Origin: Bog-473 sp963766995
GTDB lineage: Bacteria; Actinomycetota; Acidimicrobiia; Acidimicrobiales; RAAP-2
Length of the DNA stretch: 64,000 nucleotides
Assembly: GCA_963766995.1 (NCBI GenBank)
Contig: CAVYCE010000003.1
Span: forward strand, 372,001-436,000
Reading direction: 5' to 3'
How positions within the stretch are numbered: position 1 is the first letter of the stretch; the number at the start of each line of letters is the position of its first letter. Position numbers and translations under genes: made by a program. Positions 19,407 to 27,161 of this stretch are shown piece by piece. The notes below the pieces were generated by a model, which was not told where the DNA came from, did no database searches, and was given only the letters and a program-made list of their open reading frames with translations.

Positions 19407-20648
19407 TCAGGTACCGGATGTCTCGGCGACTTCGGCCAACCGTCCCTCGAGGAAGCGGCGCTCGCTGTCCGTGGCCGCCAAGGCCAAAGCCGATCGGTAT
19501 GCGGAAGCGGCCTCGTCCAATCGCCCGAGGCGACGCAGGAGGTCAGCTTGGGTCGCCGGCAAGAGGTGATAGCTGGCCAAAGCACCCTCCGCTGACAACC
19601 GCTCAACGATGTCCAGGCCGGCCTGCACTCCCCCAGCCATGGCCACCGCCACCGCCCGGTTGAGCTCCACGACCGGCGACGGCAGCATTCGACTCAGCTG
19701 TGCATACAGCCCGGCGATTTGGGGCCAATCCGTATCGCTCGCCGTCGCTGCTTCTGCGTGGCAGGCCGCAATGGCCGCTTGGACTTGATAAGGACCAGGG
19801 CGGCCGAGCCGCAACGCGGCGCGAAGGAGTGCACAACCCTCATCGATCCCGATTCGATTCCAGCGGGTGCGGTCCTGATAGTCGAGCAGCACAAGGTCTC
19901 CCTGAGCATCCACCCGAGATTGGCGCCGGGCGTCGTGCAACACCATGAGGGACAGCAGCCCCCACGCCTCGGCCTCGTCGGGCATGAGCTCGCACATAGA
20001 TCGGCCGATCCGAATGGCCTCGGCACACAGGCTCTGCCGTGTCAGTTCTTGACCCGACGTGGCTGAGTACCCCTCGTTGAACAACAAGTAGATGACGGCC
20101 AGAACGGTCGAAGTGCGCTCCACCAGGTGATGGTCAGGTGGCACTCGAAATGGAATCCCTGCGTCGTGGATCTTCCGCTTGGCCCGCACGAGCCGCTGCG
20201 CCATCGTCTTTTCACTGACCAGAAAGGCCCGGGCGATCTCCGGCGTGGTCATCCCAGCCAATGTCCGGAGCGTCAGTGCCACTTGGGAGTCGGTGGCCAA
20301 GGCGGGGTGACAACACGTGAACATCAACTTCAATAGGTCATCACCACGACTGGTTACTTCGTCTTCATCGATGCCCTGCATCAATGCCACCTCCTGCATT
20401 TTGGCGGCACCCACCGCGGCGCGCCGCATCAGGTCGGTAGCCCGATTGCGCGCCACGGTGGTCAGCCAGGCACCCGGATTGCGAGGGATGCCATCTCGCG
20501 ACCATCGCTCGAGGGCCGTCGAGAAGGCGTCCTGCGCGCACTCCTCCGCCAGGTCCCAGTTGCCTGTGACCCGGATCAACGTGGCGACGACTCGTCCCCA
20601 TTCGTTGTGGAATGACTCGGTGACGGCACGTTCGACGTCAGCCGTTAC
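19407..20648 (-). CDS. ECF42-type sigma factor with C-terminal TPR-like region
   Basis: Sigma region 2 includes N-W-D-L-A-E-E-C-A-Q-D-A-F and region 4 the helix-turn-helix around M-T-T-P-E-I-A-R-A-F-L-V-S-E-K-T. A conserved extension of about 200 residues with tetratricopeptide-like helices follows, the architecture of ECF42 sigma factors. No anti-sigma gene is adjacent; the DGPF gene directly upstream is the usual partner. The conserved N-terminus (T-A-D-V-E-R-A-V-T-E) is encoded in frame, but its expected GTG reads GTA at 20646-20648. The first normal in-frame initiator is TTG at 20579, which would delete part of region 2. CTG at 20657 is another option. The end coordinate here follows homology. 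Confidence 0.8.
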   Translation of the reverse strand, partial: VTADVERAVTESFHNEWGRVVATLIRVTGNWDLAEECAQDAFSTALERWSRDGIPRNPGAWLTTVARNRATDLMRRAAVGAAKMQEVALMQGIDEDEVTSRGDDLLKLMFTCCHPALATDSQVALTLRTLAGMTTPEIARAFLVSEKTMAQRLVRAKRKIHDAGIPFRVPPDHHLVERTSTVLAVIYLLFNEGYSATSGQELTRQSLCAEAIRIGRSMCELMPDEAEAWGLLSLMVLHDARRQSRVDAQGDLVLLDYQDRTRWNRIGIDEGCALLRAALRLGRPGPYQVQAAIAACHAEAATASDTDWPQIAGLYAQLSRMLPSPVVELNRAVAVAMAGGVQAGLDIVERLSAEGALASYHLLPATQADLLRRLGRLDEAASAYRSALALAATDSERRFLEGRLAEVAETSGT

Positions 20649-20992
20649 ATCTCCCAGATGGGCCTCACTTCAATGGCGCCGCGCTGGGCGTCTGGAATTT
20701 TGGATGCAATCTCGATGGCTTCATCCAAGTCCTTGCAATCAATCAGGTAGTAGCCGCCGACCTGCTCCTTGGTCTCAGCGAACGGACCGTCAGTGGTCAT
20801 TGTGGCGCCGTCCCGCACCTGCACAGTGGTGGCTGTGGTGGTGGGACGCAGCCGCTTACCACCGAGGAGTGCGCCTCGGGCGGTCATCTCTTCCATAAAC
20901 ACTCCGTACTTCCCGTAGTGGGCTGCCTGCTCGTCGGGCGTGAAGGAGGCGTCGTCCTTCTCGTCGGTGCAGATCATCAATAGGTATTCCAT
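20645..20992 (-). CDS. DGPF-domain (YCII-related) protein
   Basis: It carries the family signature D-G-P-F-A-E-T-K-E-Q with an adjacent G-Y-Y-L-I-D, on a YCII-like ferredoxin fold of 115 residues. Genes of this family pair with ECF42 sigma factors in many actinomycetes and are thought to be their targets or partners; the biochemical role is unknown. Its stop (TAA 20645-20647) overlaps the beginning of the sigma factor frame, so coupling is likely. Confidence 0.9.
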   Translation of the reverse strand: MEYLLMICTDEKDDASFTPDEQAAHYGKYGVFMEEMTARGALLGGKRLRPTTTATTVQVRDGATMTTDGPFAETKEQVGGYYLIDCKDLDEAIEIASKIPDAQRGAIEVRPIWEM

Positions 20993-21117
20993 GTGTCCTC
21001 CTTGTAGACGTTGTCACCCCTACGACGAACGGCACTGGGCTGAATCGACAGGGTCCAAGCGGATTTCCCACACTTTCGCATCGGACCGGATTCTTCGGTA
21101 TCTGGCAAGCTCATCAC

Positions 21118-21546
21118 ATGTCCGACCTGAGTGCCCTGCAGCGCCGCCGCGAAGCCACCGTCCGTGACCACATGGAAAGCGAAAACAGAATCGACCTGGA
21201 CGCCACTTTGGCCACCTTCGCCCACCCGCGCTATGAGCTGATCGCTACCGGTCAGGTCTACGACGGCGAGGAAGAAGTGCGGTCCTACTTCGCCAGCTCG
21301 CGGGCCACTTTCCCGGATCAACGCAATGAGCTCATCGCCCTGCATCACTCTGACGACGCGGTCACAGTCGAGTTCGAACTCTTAGGAACCCAGCGCGGTG
21401 AACTTATGGGCTTCCCTGCCTCCGGAAGGGAGTTCCGCTGCCGGATGGTTGCCCTCTACCTCTTCGAGGGCGAGGATCTGGTCTGTGAACGGGTGTACTT
21501 CGATGCCCTGACCATCCTCGGACAGCTCGGACACCTGCCCACGTGA
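21118..21546 (+). CDS. SnoaL-like/NTF2-fold protein
   Basis: A single alpha+beta cone domain of 142 residues. The pattern of an N-terminal helix, F-A-H-P-R-Y-E-L, then V-Y-D-G-E-E-E-V-R-S-Y-F and the end strands C-R-M-V-A-L-Y-L-F-E-G-E-D-L-V-C-E-R-V-Y-F-D fits the SnoaL polyketide-cyclase-like group of the NTF2 superfamily. It may bind or isomerise a small hydrophobic molecule; the substrate cannot be told. It ends 21 bases before the methyltransferase gene and may share its transcript. Confidence 0.75.
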   Translation: MSDLSALQRRREATVRDHMESENRIDLDATLATFAHPRYELIATGQVYDGEEEVRSYFASSRATFPDQRNELIALHHSDDAVTVEFELLGTQRGELMGFPASGREFRCRMVALYLFEGEDLVCERVYFDALTILGQLGHLPT

Positions 21547-21567
21547 CGCTCACGTAGAGTGCGCGGC

Positions 21568-22824
21568 GTGACCGATACCTCTCTGCCCGAGGTATTGACG
21601 GTTGAAACCGGTGCCATCGCCGCCGGAGGCGGCTGTGTCGCCCATGCACCCGATGGGCGGGTCATGTTTGTCCGCCATGCCCTTCCAGGCGAGACCGTGC
21701 GAGCGGCCATCACCGCTTCCACCACTTCCTTCCTGCGTGCCGACGCCATCGAGGTGCTGTCCCCATCCTCTGATCGCGTCACACCGCCGTGCCCCCATGC
21801 CGGACCGGGCCGCTGCGGTGGATGCGATTTCCAGCACATTTCCATGGACCGACAACGCCGGCTCAAGGCCGATCTGATTGGCGAACAATTGCGGCGCGTT
21901 GCTGGGATTGAGCGGGACGTCGCGGTCGAACCGGTGGAAGGTGATCGTGACGGTTTGCAATGGCGCACGAGAATCCGTCTCGCCATCGACAATGAGGGCA
22001 ACGCCGGCTTTCGCCGTCATCGTTCGCACGACCTGGAAATCGTCACCACATGCCCGATCGCCACACCCGCCGTCATGGCCACCGGCGTTTTCGAGGCGCA
22101 ATGGCCCGAAGTCGACGAGCTCGACGTGGTGGCCGGGGCCAATGGCACAGCGATCATTGCGGCTGGGACCCGTCGCGGGGCCAAACCCAAGCTTCCCGAA
22201 ATCGCCGCGGGCCTGGTGGTGAACGGACGAGTGCAGCGCAAGCCAGCCTTCGTGCTGGCTGACGTCGCCGGCCACTCCTTCCGCGTCTCTTCCGGCGTCT
22301 TCTGGCAGGTACATCCCGGTGCTGCGGGCATGTTGGTGAAAGCGGTCATCGACGGGCTCGAGGTCCGGCCGGGTGAATCCGTGGTGGATCTCTACGCCGG
22401 TGCAGGACTGTTCTCAGTGGTGCTGGCCGATCACGTCGGGCCGAACGGAACGGTGCTGGCCGTCGAACGAGACCGAAAGGCTTGCGAGGATGCGACCCAC
22501 AATGGACGGTCCTTCCCCCAGTTAAAGGTCCTGAGGGCCTCGGTCTCTCCCAAGACCGTCGATCAGGCCATCGGCGCACCTGACCTACTCGTTCTTGACC
22601 CCGCCCGTGAAGGCACTGGCACCGCCGTCATGGCTGCGATTGAAGCCCACGCACCGACGCTCCGCCGAGTCGCTTACATTTCGTGTGACCCGGCCTCGTT
22701 CAGTCGCGACATACGGGTGCTCCTGAACGCGAATTGGACTATCACGTCGCTGCGCGCCTTCGACATCTTTCCGATGACTGAGCATGTGGAATTGGTGGCC
22801 ATCGTGGAGCCGCCGACGCCCTAA
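21568..22824 (+). CDS. TrmA/RlmD-family RNA m5U methyltransferase
   Basis: An N-terminal TRAM-like RNA-binding strand region is followed by an iron-sulfur cysteine set (C-P-H-A-G-P-G-R-C-G-G-C). The class I SAM site lies in V-V-D-L-Y-A-G-A-G-L-F-S-V. The catalytic Cys is in Y-I-S-C-D-P-A-S-F-S-R-D, and the closing Glu in T-E-H-V-E-L-V-A. It should methylate C5 of a uridine in tRNA or 23S rRNA; the exact target is not predictable in actinobacteria. Start at GTG 21568; GTG 21559 is also in frame. Confidence 0.9.
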   Translation: MTDTSLPEVLTVETGAIAAGGGCVAHAPDGRVMFVRHALPGETVRAAITASTTSFLRADAIEVLSPSSDRVTPPCPHAGPGRCGGCDFQHISMDRQRRLKADLIGEQLRRVAGIERDVAVEPVEGDRDGLQWRTRIRLAIDNEGNAGFRRHRSHDLEIVTTCPIATPAVMATGVFEAQWPEVDELDVVAGANGTAIIAAGTRRGAKPKLPEIAAGLVVNGRVQRKPAFVLADVAGHSFRVSSGVFWQVHPGAAGMLVKAVIDGLEVRPGESVVDLYAGAGLFSVVLADHVGPNGTVLAVERDRKACEDATHNGRSFPQLKVLRASVSPKTVDQAIGAPDLLVLDPAREGTGTAVMAAIEAHAPTLRRVAYISCDPASFSRDIRVLLNANWTITSLRAFDIFPMTEHVELVAIVEPPTP

Positions 22825-22826
22825 CG

Positions 22827-23762
22827 CTACGCGTGCCCGCCCACTTCGTGATCGACATGCCCGATGGCCTCGAGCTGGAGGGTGGAATGCGACACATCGA
22901 AGTGACCGGCTAGGCAACTTTGCAGATGGTCCAGCACCCGTCCGATCTCTCCCTGGCTGATGCACTCGTCCGTCACGACCACATGAGCGGTCAGTATTGG
23001 CAGGGACGAAGTGAGTGTCCACGCGTGCAAGTCATGCACTGATGCCACCTCGGGCAACTCCAAAAGGTGTCGGCGAACTTCCTCCAGGTCCATCTCGTCC
23101 GGCGTGGCTTCGAGGAGGATGCGAGTGGCAGGCCGAAGGAGTCCGATAGCCGCCTTGAGCATTAGTCCGACCACCACCAGAGAGGCAATCGAGTCAGCAC
23201 GATCAAATCCGGTAATGACGATGACGATGCCAGCCACCAGCGTGCCGACGAATCCATACAGGTCGGTGACGATGTGCCGGTAGGCGCCGCGCATGTTGAG
23301 CGATCGACGATCGGCCTTCGACATGGTGATGACGGCCACCACGTTGATGGCCACTCCAACGGCGGCCACAGTGATCAACGTGGCGCCATGCACTCCGGTC
23401 GGATGAATGAGGCGCTCCACTGCTTCAAAGGTCACGAGGGCACTCACGAGGAGCAGCGTGATCCCATTTCCCGCCGCGGCCAGAATCTCAGCTCGCTTCA
23501 TGCCGAAGGTATGCGAGCCCGTCTCGGGACGAGCCGCCAAGTAGCTGGCGTAGAGCGAGCCGGCAATGGCGCCAACGTCAGCCAACATGTGGCCAGCATC
23601 GGCCAGCAACACCAACGAGTGGGAGAGCAACGCGAACGACAACTCGAAGGCCATGAACGACACCAGCAGCAGCAATGCCGCCCGCAGGTAGCGACGATCG
23701 GCATCGACACTCACCGAGTGGTCATGATGATGGTGGTGCACGACGTCGCCGTCACCCGACAC
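22827..23762 (-). CDS. cation diffusion facilitator (CzcD-like)
   Basis: A His-rich N-terminus (H-H-H-H-H-D-H) precedes six membrane segments. Transport sites are visible in TM2 (L-L-A-D-A-G-H-M-L-A-D) and TM5 (Y-R-H-I-V-T-D-L-Y-G), the two H-x-x-x-D pairs of zinc/cadmium-type CDF exporters. A cytoplasmic ferredoxin-like C-terminal domain ends in H-V-D-H-E-V-G-G-H. It exports Zn2+ (perhaps Co/Cd) in exchange for protons. GTG at 23762 overlaps the end of the ArsR gene; GTG at 23741 would also work. It ends 2 bases from the methyltransferase stop on the other strand. Confidence 0.9.
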   Translation of the reverse strand: MSGDGDVVHHHHHDHSVSVDADRRYLRAALLLLVSFMAFELSFALLSHSLVLLADAGHMLADVGAIAGSLYASYLAARPETGSHTFGMKRAEILAAAGNGITLLLVSALVTFEAVERLIHPTGVHGATLITVAAVGVAINVVAVITMSKADRRSLNMRGAYRHIVTDLYGFVGTLVAGIVIVITGFDRADSIASLVVVGLMLKAAIGLLRPATRILLEATPDEMDLEEVRRHLLELPEVASVHDLHAWTLTSSLPILTAHVVVTDECISQGEIGRVLDHLQSCLAGHFDVSHSTLQLEAIGHVDHEVGGHA

Positions 23763-24120
23763 GGGATCGCACCTTCCTGGTTCGCTGGTCACTGGCGGCG
23801 ACGGCAGGCCCGTGCACATGGCTCGCATGCGTCAGGACGTCCTCGACGAGGCGACGCACATGGACGTCGTCGACCACGTAGTAGATCCGCGTCCCGTCGC
23901 GCCGGGTGCGCACCAACCGAGCCAGACGGAGTTTGGCGAGGTGCTGCGACACGCCCGCCGGCTGAGCACCCACCAATTCGGCCAACTCATTGACCGAGTG
24001 CTCGCCGCTCAGAAGGGCCCTGATGATCCGCAATCGGGTTTCGTCCGCCAGCAACTTGAGCATGTCGACGGCAGAGGCGAATTCAGCGTCGCCTCCATCT
24101 GCGCTTATCTGCGTAGCCAT
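23752..24120 (-). CDS. ArsR/SmtB-family metal sensor (CzrA-like)
   Basis: A winged helix spans residues about 20-90 (L-L-A-D-E-T-R-L-R-I-I-R-A-L-L, recognition helix Q-P-A-G-V-S-Q-H-L-A-K-L). The C-terminal helix contains D-x-H-(10)-H-x2-H, residues D-V-H and H-A-S-H. This is the alpha-5 zinc/cobalt site of CzrA and SmtB. No alpha-3N cysteines are seen. It should repress its own gene and the overlapping CDF exporter until zinc binds. Translation is coupled through the overlap. Confidence 0.9.
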   Translation of the reverse strand: MATQISADGGDAEFASAVDMLKLLADETRLRIIRALLSGEHSVNELAELVGAQPAGVSQHLAKLRLARLVRTRRDGTRIYYVVDDVHVRRLVEDVLTHASHVHGPAVAASDQRTRKVRSRVG

Positions 24121-24182
24121 GCAGCTACTATAACGGCGATCGCAACCTCTGAGCGAAAATGCCAGCCGGTACGATTGGCCGG

Positions 24183-25061
24183 ATGCGAGTACCAGTGCGT
24201 CGACTGAGTGTCGGAGGCGCAGCCGTCATACTGCTGTCGTCGCTTGCCCTGGGCCAGGGAGCGGTCATGGCATCGACTCCGACCCCGTCCTCCGGATACA
24301 ACAACTGGTCGTGCGTTCCGTCGGCCAGCCACCCTCAACCGGTGGTCTTGCTGCACGGGCTCGGAGCGACCTCCTACGAGGACCTGGCGACCGAGGTAGC
24401 CCCTTACTTGGAAGGCCACGGGTACTGCGTCTACGGCAGCACGTACGGTGCCACTTCCCCGTTTGGCTCCTACTTCGGCGGATTGGGCGATATCACCGCT
24501 TCGGGAAAACAGATTGCTGGCTTTATTGAGAAAGTCCTGGCGGCCACCCACGCCACCAAAGTGGACTTGGTCGGCCATTCCGAGGGTGCATTCATGTCGC
24601 TCTGGGTGCCGAAGGAGGATGGCCTGGCCAAGAACATCAACACCGTGGTGGCCATCGCTCCACCCACCCATGGCACGACCTTCGGCGGCTTGGTGACCTT
24701 GGGTCAGGACTTCAGCATCATTCCCGAGGTCGACGACATTCTCGACCTTGGGTGCGTGGCCTGCGGTCAGATCATCATTGGTGGAACGGCCGTCCGCACC
24801 TTGGACCAGGGGCCGATCGCTCAACATGGAGTCAGCTACACCGTGATTGCGTCAAAGACCGATGAATTGGTCACACCCACCTCTACCGCATTCGTCCAAG
24901 AGCCATATGTGACGAACGAATACGTGCAGACCACCTGCCCTGATGATCCAGTCGGACACCTGGGCGAAGCGTTCGACTCCGACATAGAGCAGATGATTAC
25001 GAATGCGCTGGATCCCAAAACGGCCCAACCGATCACCTGCAGCATCGGCCCCCCATTTTGA
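24183..25061 (+). CDS. secreted lipase/esterase (class 2-type)
   Basis: A signal peptide covers residues 1-33 (cleavage near V-M-A-S). The alpha/beta-hydrolase core has oxyanion segment V-V-L-L-H-G-L-G-A-T and nucleophile elbow G-H-S-E-G. Four or more Cys residues suggest disulfides. Asp and His of the triad are plausibly in S-K-T-D-E-L-V and P-V-G-H-L-G. This pattern fits the EstA/LipA class 2 lipases of actinomycetes. It probably hydrolyses extracellular short-to-medium esters. Confidence 0.85.
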   Translation: MRVPVRRLSVGGAAVILLSSLALGQGAVMASTPTPSSGYNNWSCVPSASHPQPVVLLHGLGATSYEDLATEVAPYLEGHGYCVYGSTYGATSPFGSYFGGLGDITASGKQIAGFIEKVLAATHATKVDLVGHSEGAFMSLWVPKEDGLAKNINTVVAIAPPTHGTTFGGLVTLGQDFSIIPEVDDILDLGCVACGQIIIGGTAVRTLDQGPIAQHGVSYTVIASKTDELVTPTSTAFVQEPYVTNEYVQTTCPDDPVGHLGEAFDSDIEQMITNALDPKTAQPITCSIGPPF

Positions 25062-25094
25062 CCATGGCGGGAATGCAGCAGGCATGATGCCTGC

Positions 25095-25100
25095 TACCGT
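25095..25100 (+). promoter_or_regulatory. extended -10 element of the aroF/aroG leader transcript
   Basis: TGC followed by TACCGT at 25092-25100 matches an extended -10 box. Transcription from about 25107 would begin at or just before the GTG/ATG of the leader peptide, giving a nearly leaderless message. No good -35 is visible at the right distance. Confidence 0.4.
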
Positions 25101-25113
25101 TGTGTCCGTGCGT

Positions 25114-25173
25114 ATGTATTGGTGGTTTACCGAGTCGGCCCTAGGTGGGCCTCGGAGCGTCACCACGCACTGA
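25114..25173 (+). CDS. aromatic-amino-acid leader peptide (M-Y-W-W-F...)
   Basis: A 19-codon frame opens with Met-Tyr-Trp-Trp-Phe-Thr and ends in TGA at 25171-25173. Tyr, Trp and Phe codons, the three end products of the pathway controlled by the downstream DAHP synthase, are consecutive. GTG at 25108 or 25102 is in frame and could be the actual start. Downstream the RNA can fold into alternative hairpins (see next entries), which makes this a transcription-attenuation leader. Trp-rich leaders before aromatic genes are known in actinomycetes; one sensing all three amino acids in a row is less usual. Confidence 0.85.
   Translation: MYWWFTESALGGPRSVTTH
25130..25158 (+). promoter_or_regulatory. 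attenuator pause hairpin and antiterminator arm
   Basis: Arm 1 is 25130-25134 plus 25138-25141 and pairs with 25147-25155, loop of 5. The right side of this hairpin, extended to 25158 (CCTCGGAGC), can instead pair in 8 of 9 positions with GCTCCAAGG at 25193-25201. That alternative covers the first bases of the terminator stem. The two structures exclude each other, as in a classical 1:2 / 2:3 / 3:4 attenuator. Confidence 0.7.
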
Positions 25174-25197
25174 GCGCACACATCTAGGACCGGCTCC

Positions 25198-25230
25198 AAG
25201 GCAGAGGCGTTTCGCCTCTGCCTTTTGCTT
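25198..25230 (+). terminator. attenuator terminator before DAHP synthase
   Basis: A perfect 12-bp stem (AAGGCAGAGGCG at 25198-25209 with its complement at 25213-25224) and a 3-base loop is followed by TTTGCTTTG. It lies between the leader peptide stop and the synthase start, so it can only stop transcription into that gene. The bases at 25198-25201 are shared with the antiterminator. Confidence 0.85.
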
Positions 25231-25292
25231 TGCCCCCACACATGGCGGGCCGGTCAGAGGGAATGATCGGTCCGCAGGAAGGACATCCGATC

Positions 25293-26384
25293 ATGACTAC
25301 CTCACCGAAGGTGCACAACAGACGCATCCTCAACGTCCGGCCATTGATTTCGCCGCGTCAGCTGCAGGAATCGTTGCCCCTCAACGGCAATGCCTATGAA
25401 GCGGTGGTCCAGGGTCGTCAGAGAGTCGTCGATATCCTCAACGGTGTTGATGATCGGCTTCTCGTCATTGTTGGACCATGCTCCTTGCACGATCCCGTCG
25501 CCGGCCTGGAATACGCCCATCGACTGGCCGACCTTGAAGGTCAACTCTCGGAGCAGCTCTGTGTGGTCATGCGGACCTACTTCGAAAAACCACGCACCAC
25601 CGTGGGCTGGAAGGGTCTGATCAACGACCCCCATCTGGACGGGAGCTTCGCCGTCAACGAAGGGCTCTCTACGGCCCGTGCCTTCTTGCTCCAAGTGCTC
25701 GAGCTCGGCCTCCCTGTCGGTTGCGAATTCCTCGATCCCATCACCGCCGCCTACCTGGCCGACACGGTGAGCTGGGGGGCCATCGGTGCACGCACCACGC
25801 AGAGCCAGATTCACCGGCAATTGGCCAGCGGCCTTTCCATGCCGATCGGCTTCAAGAACTCGATCGATGGCGATGTTCAGAGCGCTGTCGATGCAGTGAC
25901 CGCCGCGTCCGTTCCCCAGGTGTTTCCTGGCATTGATGACGATGGTCTCGGTGCCATCTTCGAAACCAGTGGCAATAGTGACGGGCACATCGTCTTACGC
26001 GGCAGCACGTTCGGTCCCAACTACGACAGCGAGAGCATTGAGCAGACGATGATCCGGTTGGAACGCATGGGCCTCCCCCGACGCGTGATCATCGACGCCA
26101 GTCACGCCAATAGTGGCAAGGACCACCTCAGACAAGCGGAGGTGGTCACTGAACTGGCCGATCAGCTGATATCGGGCTCAACCGAGATCGTTGGCGTCAT
26201 GCTGGAGAGTTTCCTGGTAGCGGGCCGTCAGGAACTTGAGATGGGCCGTGAGCAGCATCTCGTGTTCGGGCAAAGCATTACTGATGCCTGCCTCAGCTGG
26301 GACGTCACCGTCGACGTGCTAGAGGGATTGGCCGCTGCCGTTGCCCGCCGCCGAGAGCGGTCGCAGCTCCTCGCTGTGAGGTAG
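25293..26384 (+). CDS. aroG: type I 3-deoxy-7-phosphoheptulonate synthase
   Basis: Condenses phosphoenolpyruvate with erythrose 4-phosphate in the first step of the shikimate pathway. Motifs of the AroFGH (class I alpha) type are present: V-G-P-C-S-L-H-D-P with the metal Cys, R-T-Y-F-E-K-P-R-T, G-C-E-F-L-D-P, G-A-R-T-T-Q-S-Q, G-F-K-N and D-A-S-H-A-N-S-G-K with metal-binding residues. Length of 363 residues is normal. ATG at 25293 is supported by AGGAAGGA 9 bases upstream. Expression is predicted to fall when Tyr-, Trp- and Phe-tRNAs are charged, because of the attenuator directly upstream. Confidence 0.92.
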   Translation: MTTSPKVHNRRILNVRPLISPRQLQESLPLNGNAYEAVVQGRQRVVDILNGVDDRLLVIVGPCSLHDPVAGLEYAHRLADLEGQLSEQLCVVMRTYFEKPRTTVGWKGLINDPHLDGSFAVNEGLSTARAFLLQVLELGLPVGCEFLDPITAAYLADTVSWGAIGARTTQSQIHRQLASGLSMPIGFKNSIDGDVQSAVDAVTAASVPQVFPGIDDDGLGAIFETSGNSDGHIVLRGSTFGPNYDSESIEQTMIRLERMGLPRRVIIDASHANSGKDHLRQAEVVTELADQLISGSTEIVGVMLESFLVAGRQELEMGREQHLVFGQSITDACLSWDVTVDVLEGLAAAVARRRERSQLLAVR

Positions 26385-26390
26385 CTCTCT

Positions 26391-26912
26391 CTATCGCTCG
26401 TTGCAGATAATGCCGCCGGCCAGGCAGGTCGTGGTCGTGGTGGTCGGAGCCTTCGTCGTCGTGGTCGTCGGAGGCACCGTCGTCGTGGTGGTCGGTATCG
26501 TCGGCAACGTTGGAGGGGTCGGCAGTGTCGACGTGGTCGTGGTGGTCGCAGCCTTGGTAGTCGTCGTGGTCGACGGGGCCTTGTGCTTCACCGGCTGCGT
26601 CGTCGGTGGACTGGTCTGATGAGTCACTGCCGCTGTCGTTGTCGTGGGCGGAACGGTCGTCGTGGTCGATGACGTGGTCGGAGGCGGCGGGATCGTGACG
26701 GTCGTGGTCGTATGGGAGTGACCCACCGATGCGAGGGATGGGAGCTTCGTAGTGGAGGGTGAGTGCAAAAGGAATGCGGCCAGGATGGCGGCGCCAAACA
26801 CCACCACGCCCACACCGATGCCGAAGCGGATGTCACGGCGTGGCGCAGGTGCACTTCCGAAGTCAAATTCGCGGTGGATGTGTCCGGCGGACCTCAGCTC
26901 ATCGTCATCCAT
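26391..26912 (-). CDS. single-span membrane protein with Thr/Pro-rich tail
   Basis: A polar N-terminus of about 28 residues, one membrane segment (G-I-G-V-G-V-V-V-F-G-A-A-I-L-A-A-F-L-L), then about 110 residues of T-T-T-T/P repeats ending in a short Cys-containing tail (C-L-A-G-G-I-I-C). The tail resembles mucin-like or glycosylated linker sequence common in Acidimicrobiia. No domain recognised. The two C-terminal Cys could form a disulfide. Confidence 0.6.
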   Translation of the reverse strand: MDDDELRSAGHIHREFDFGSAPAPRRDIRFGIGVGVVVFGAAILAAFLLHSPSTTKLPSLASVGHSHTTTTVTIPPPPTTSSTTTTVPPTTTTAAVTHQTSPPTTQPVKHKAPSTTTTTKAATTTTTSTLPTPPTLPTIPTTTTTVPPTTTTTKAPTTTTTTCLAGGIICNER

Positions 26913-27161
26913 TTATATGTTCCACCCCTCGGGGACCTCGCCAATCGGAGAGATCACTCTGTTGATTGAACAATCCTACCGGGCCGACCTTGCGGCCGAT
27001 TGACCAGGTCACACGGCGAAACCGCTGCGGTGTAGCCCGAATTACCCCTGATGCTCGTCGGGGAGATCGATTTTGGCCCGTCTTTCATGTTGAGTGAACA
27101 CGGCGCCAATGAGCTCTTCAGGCACCTCCAGTTGGTGAACCGCACCCGCTGATGGGCCTGC
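26913..27161. other. intergenic, no certain gene
   Basis: No clear gene. The stretch directly after the MarR stop continues open in the MarR frame for 39 codons with a natural amino-acid pattern (ending near 27045); see findings. Confidence 0.4.

Noticed and set aside
26401..26640. Thr-rich region read as CRISPR-like or tandem repeat array on the plus strand
   Set aside because: The repetition is the codon repetition of a Thr/Pro-rich tail (GTCGTGGTC-type), with no spacer structure and no cas genes.
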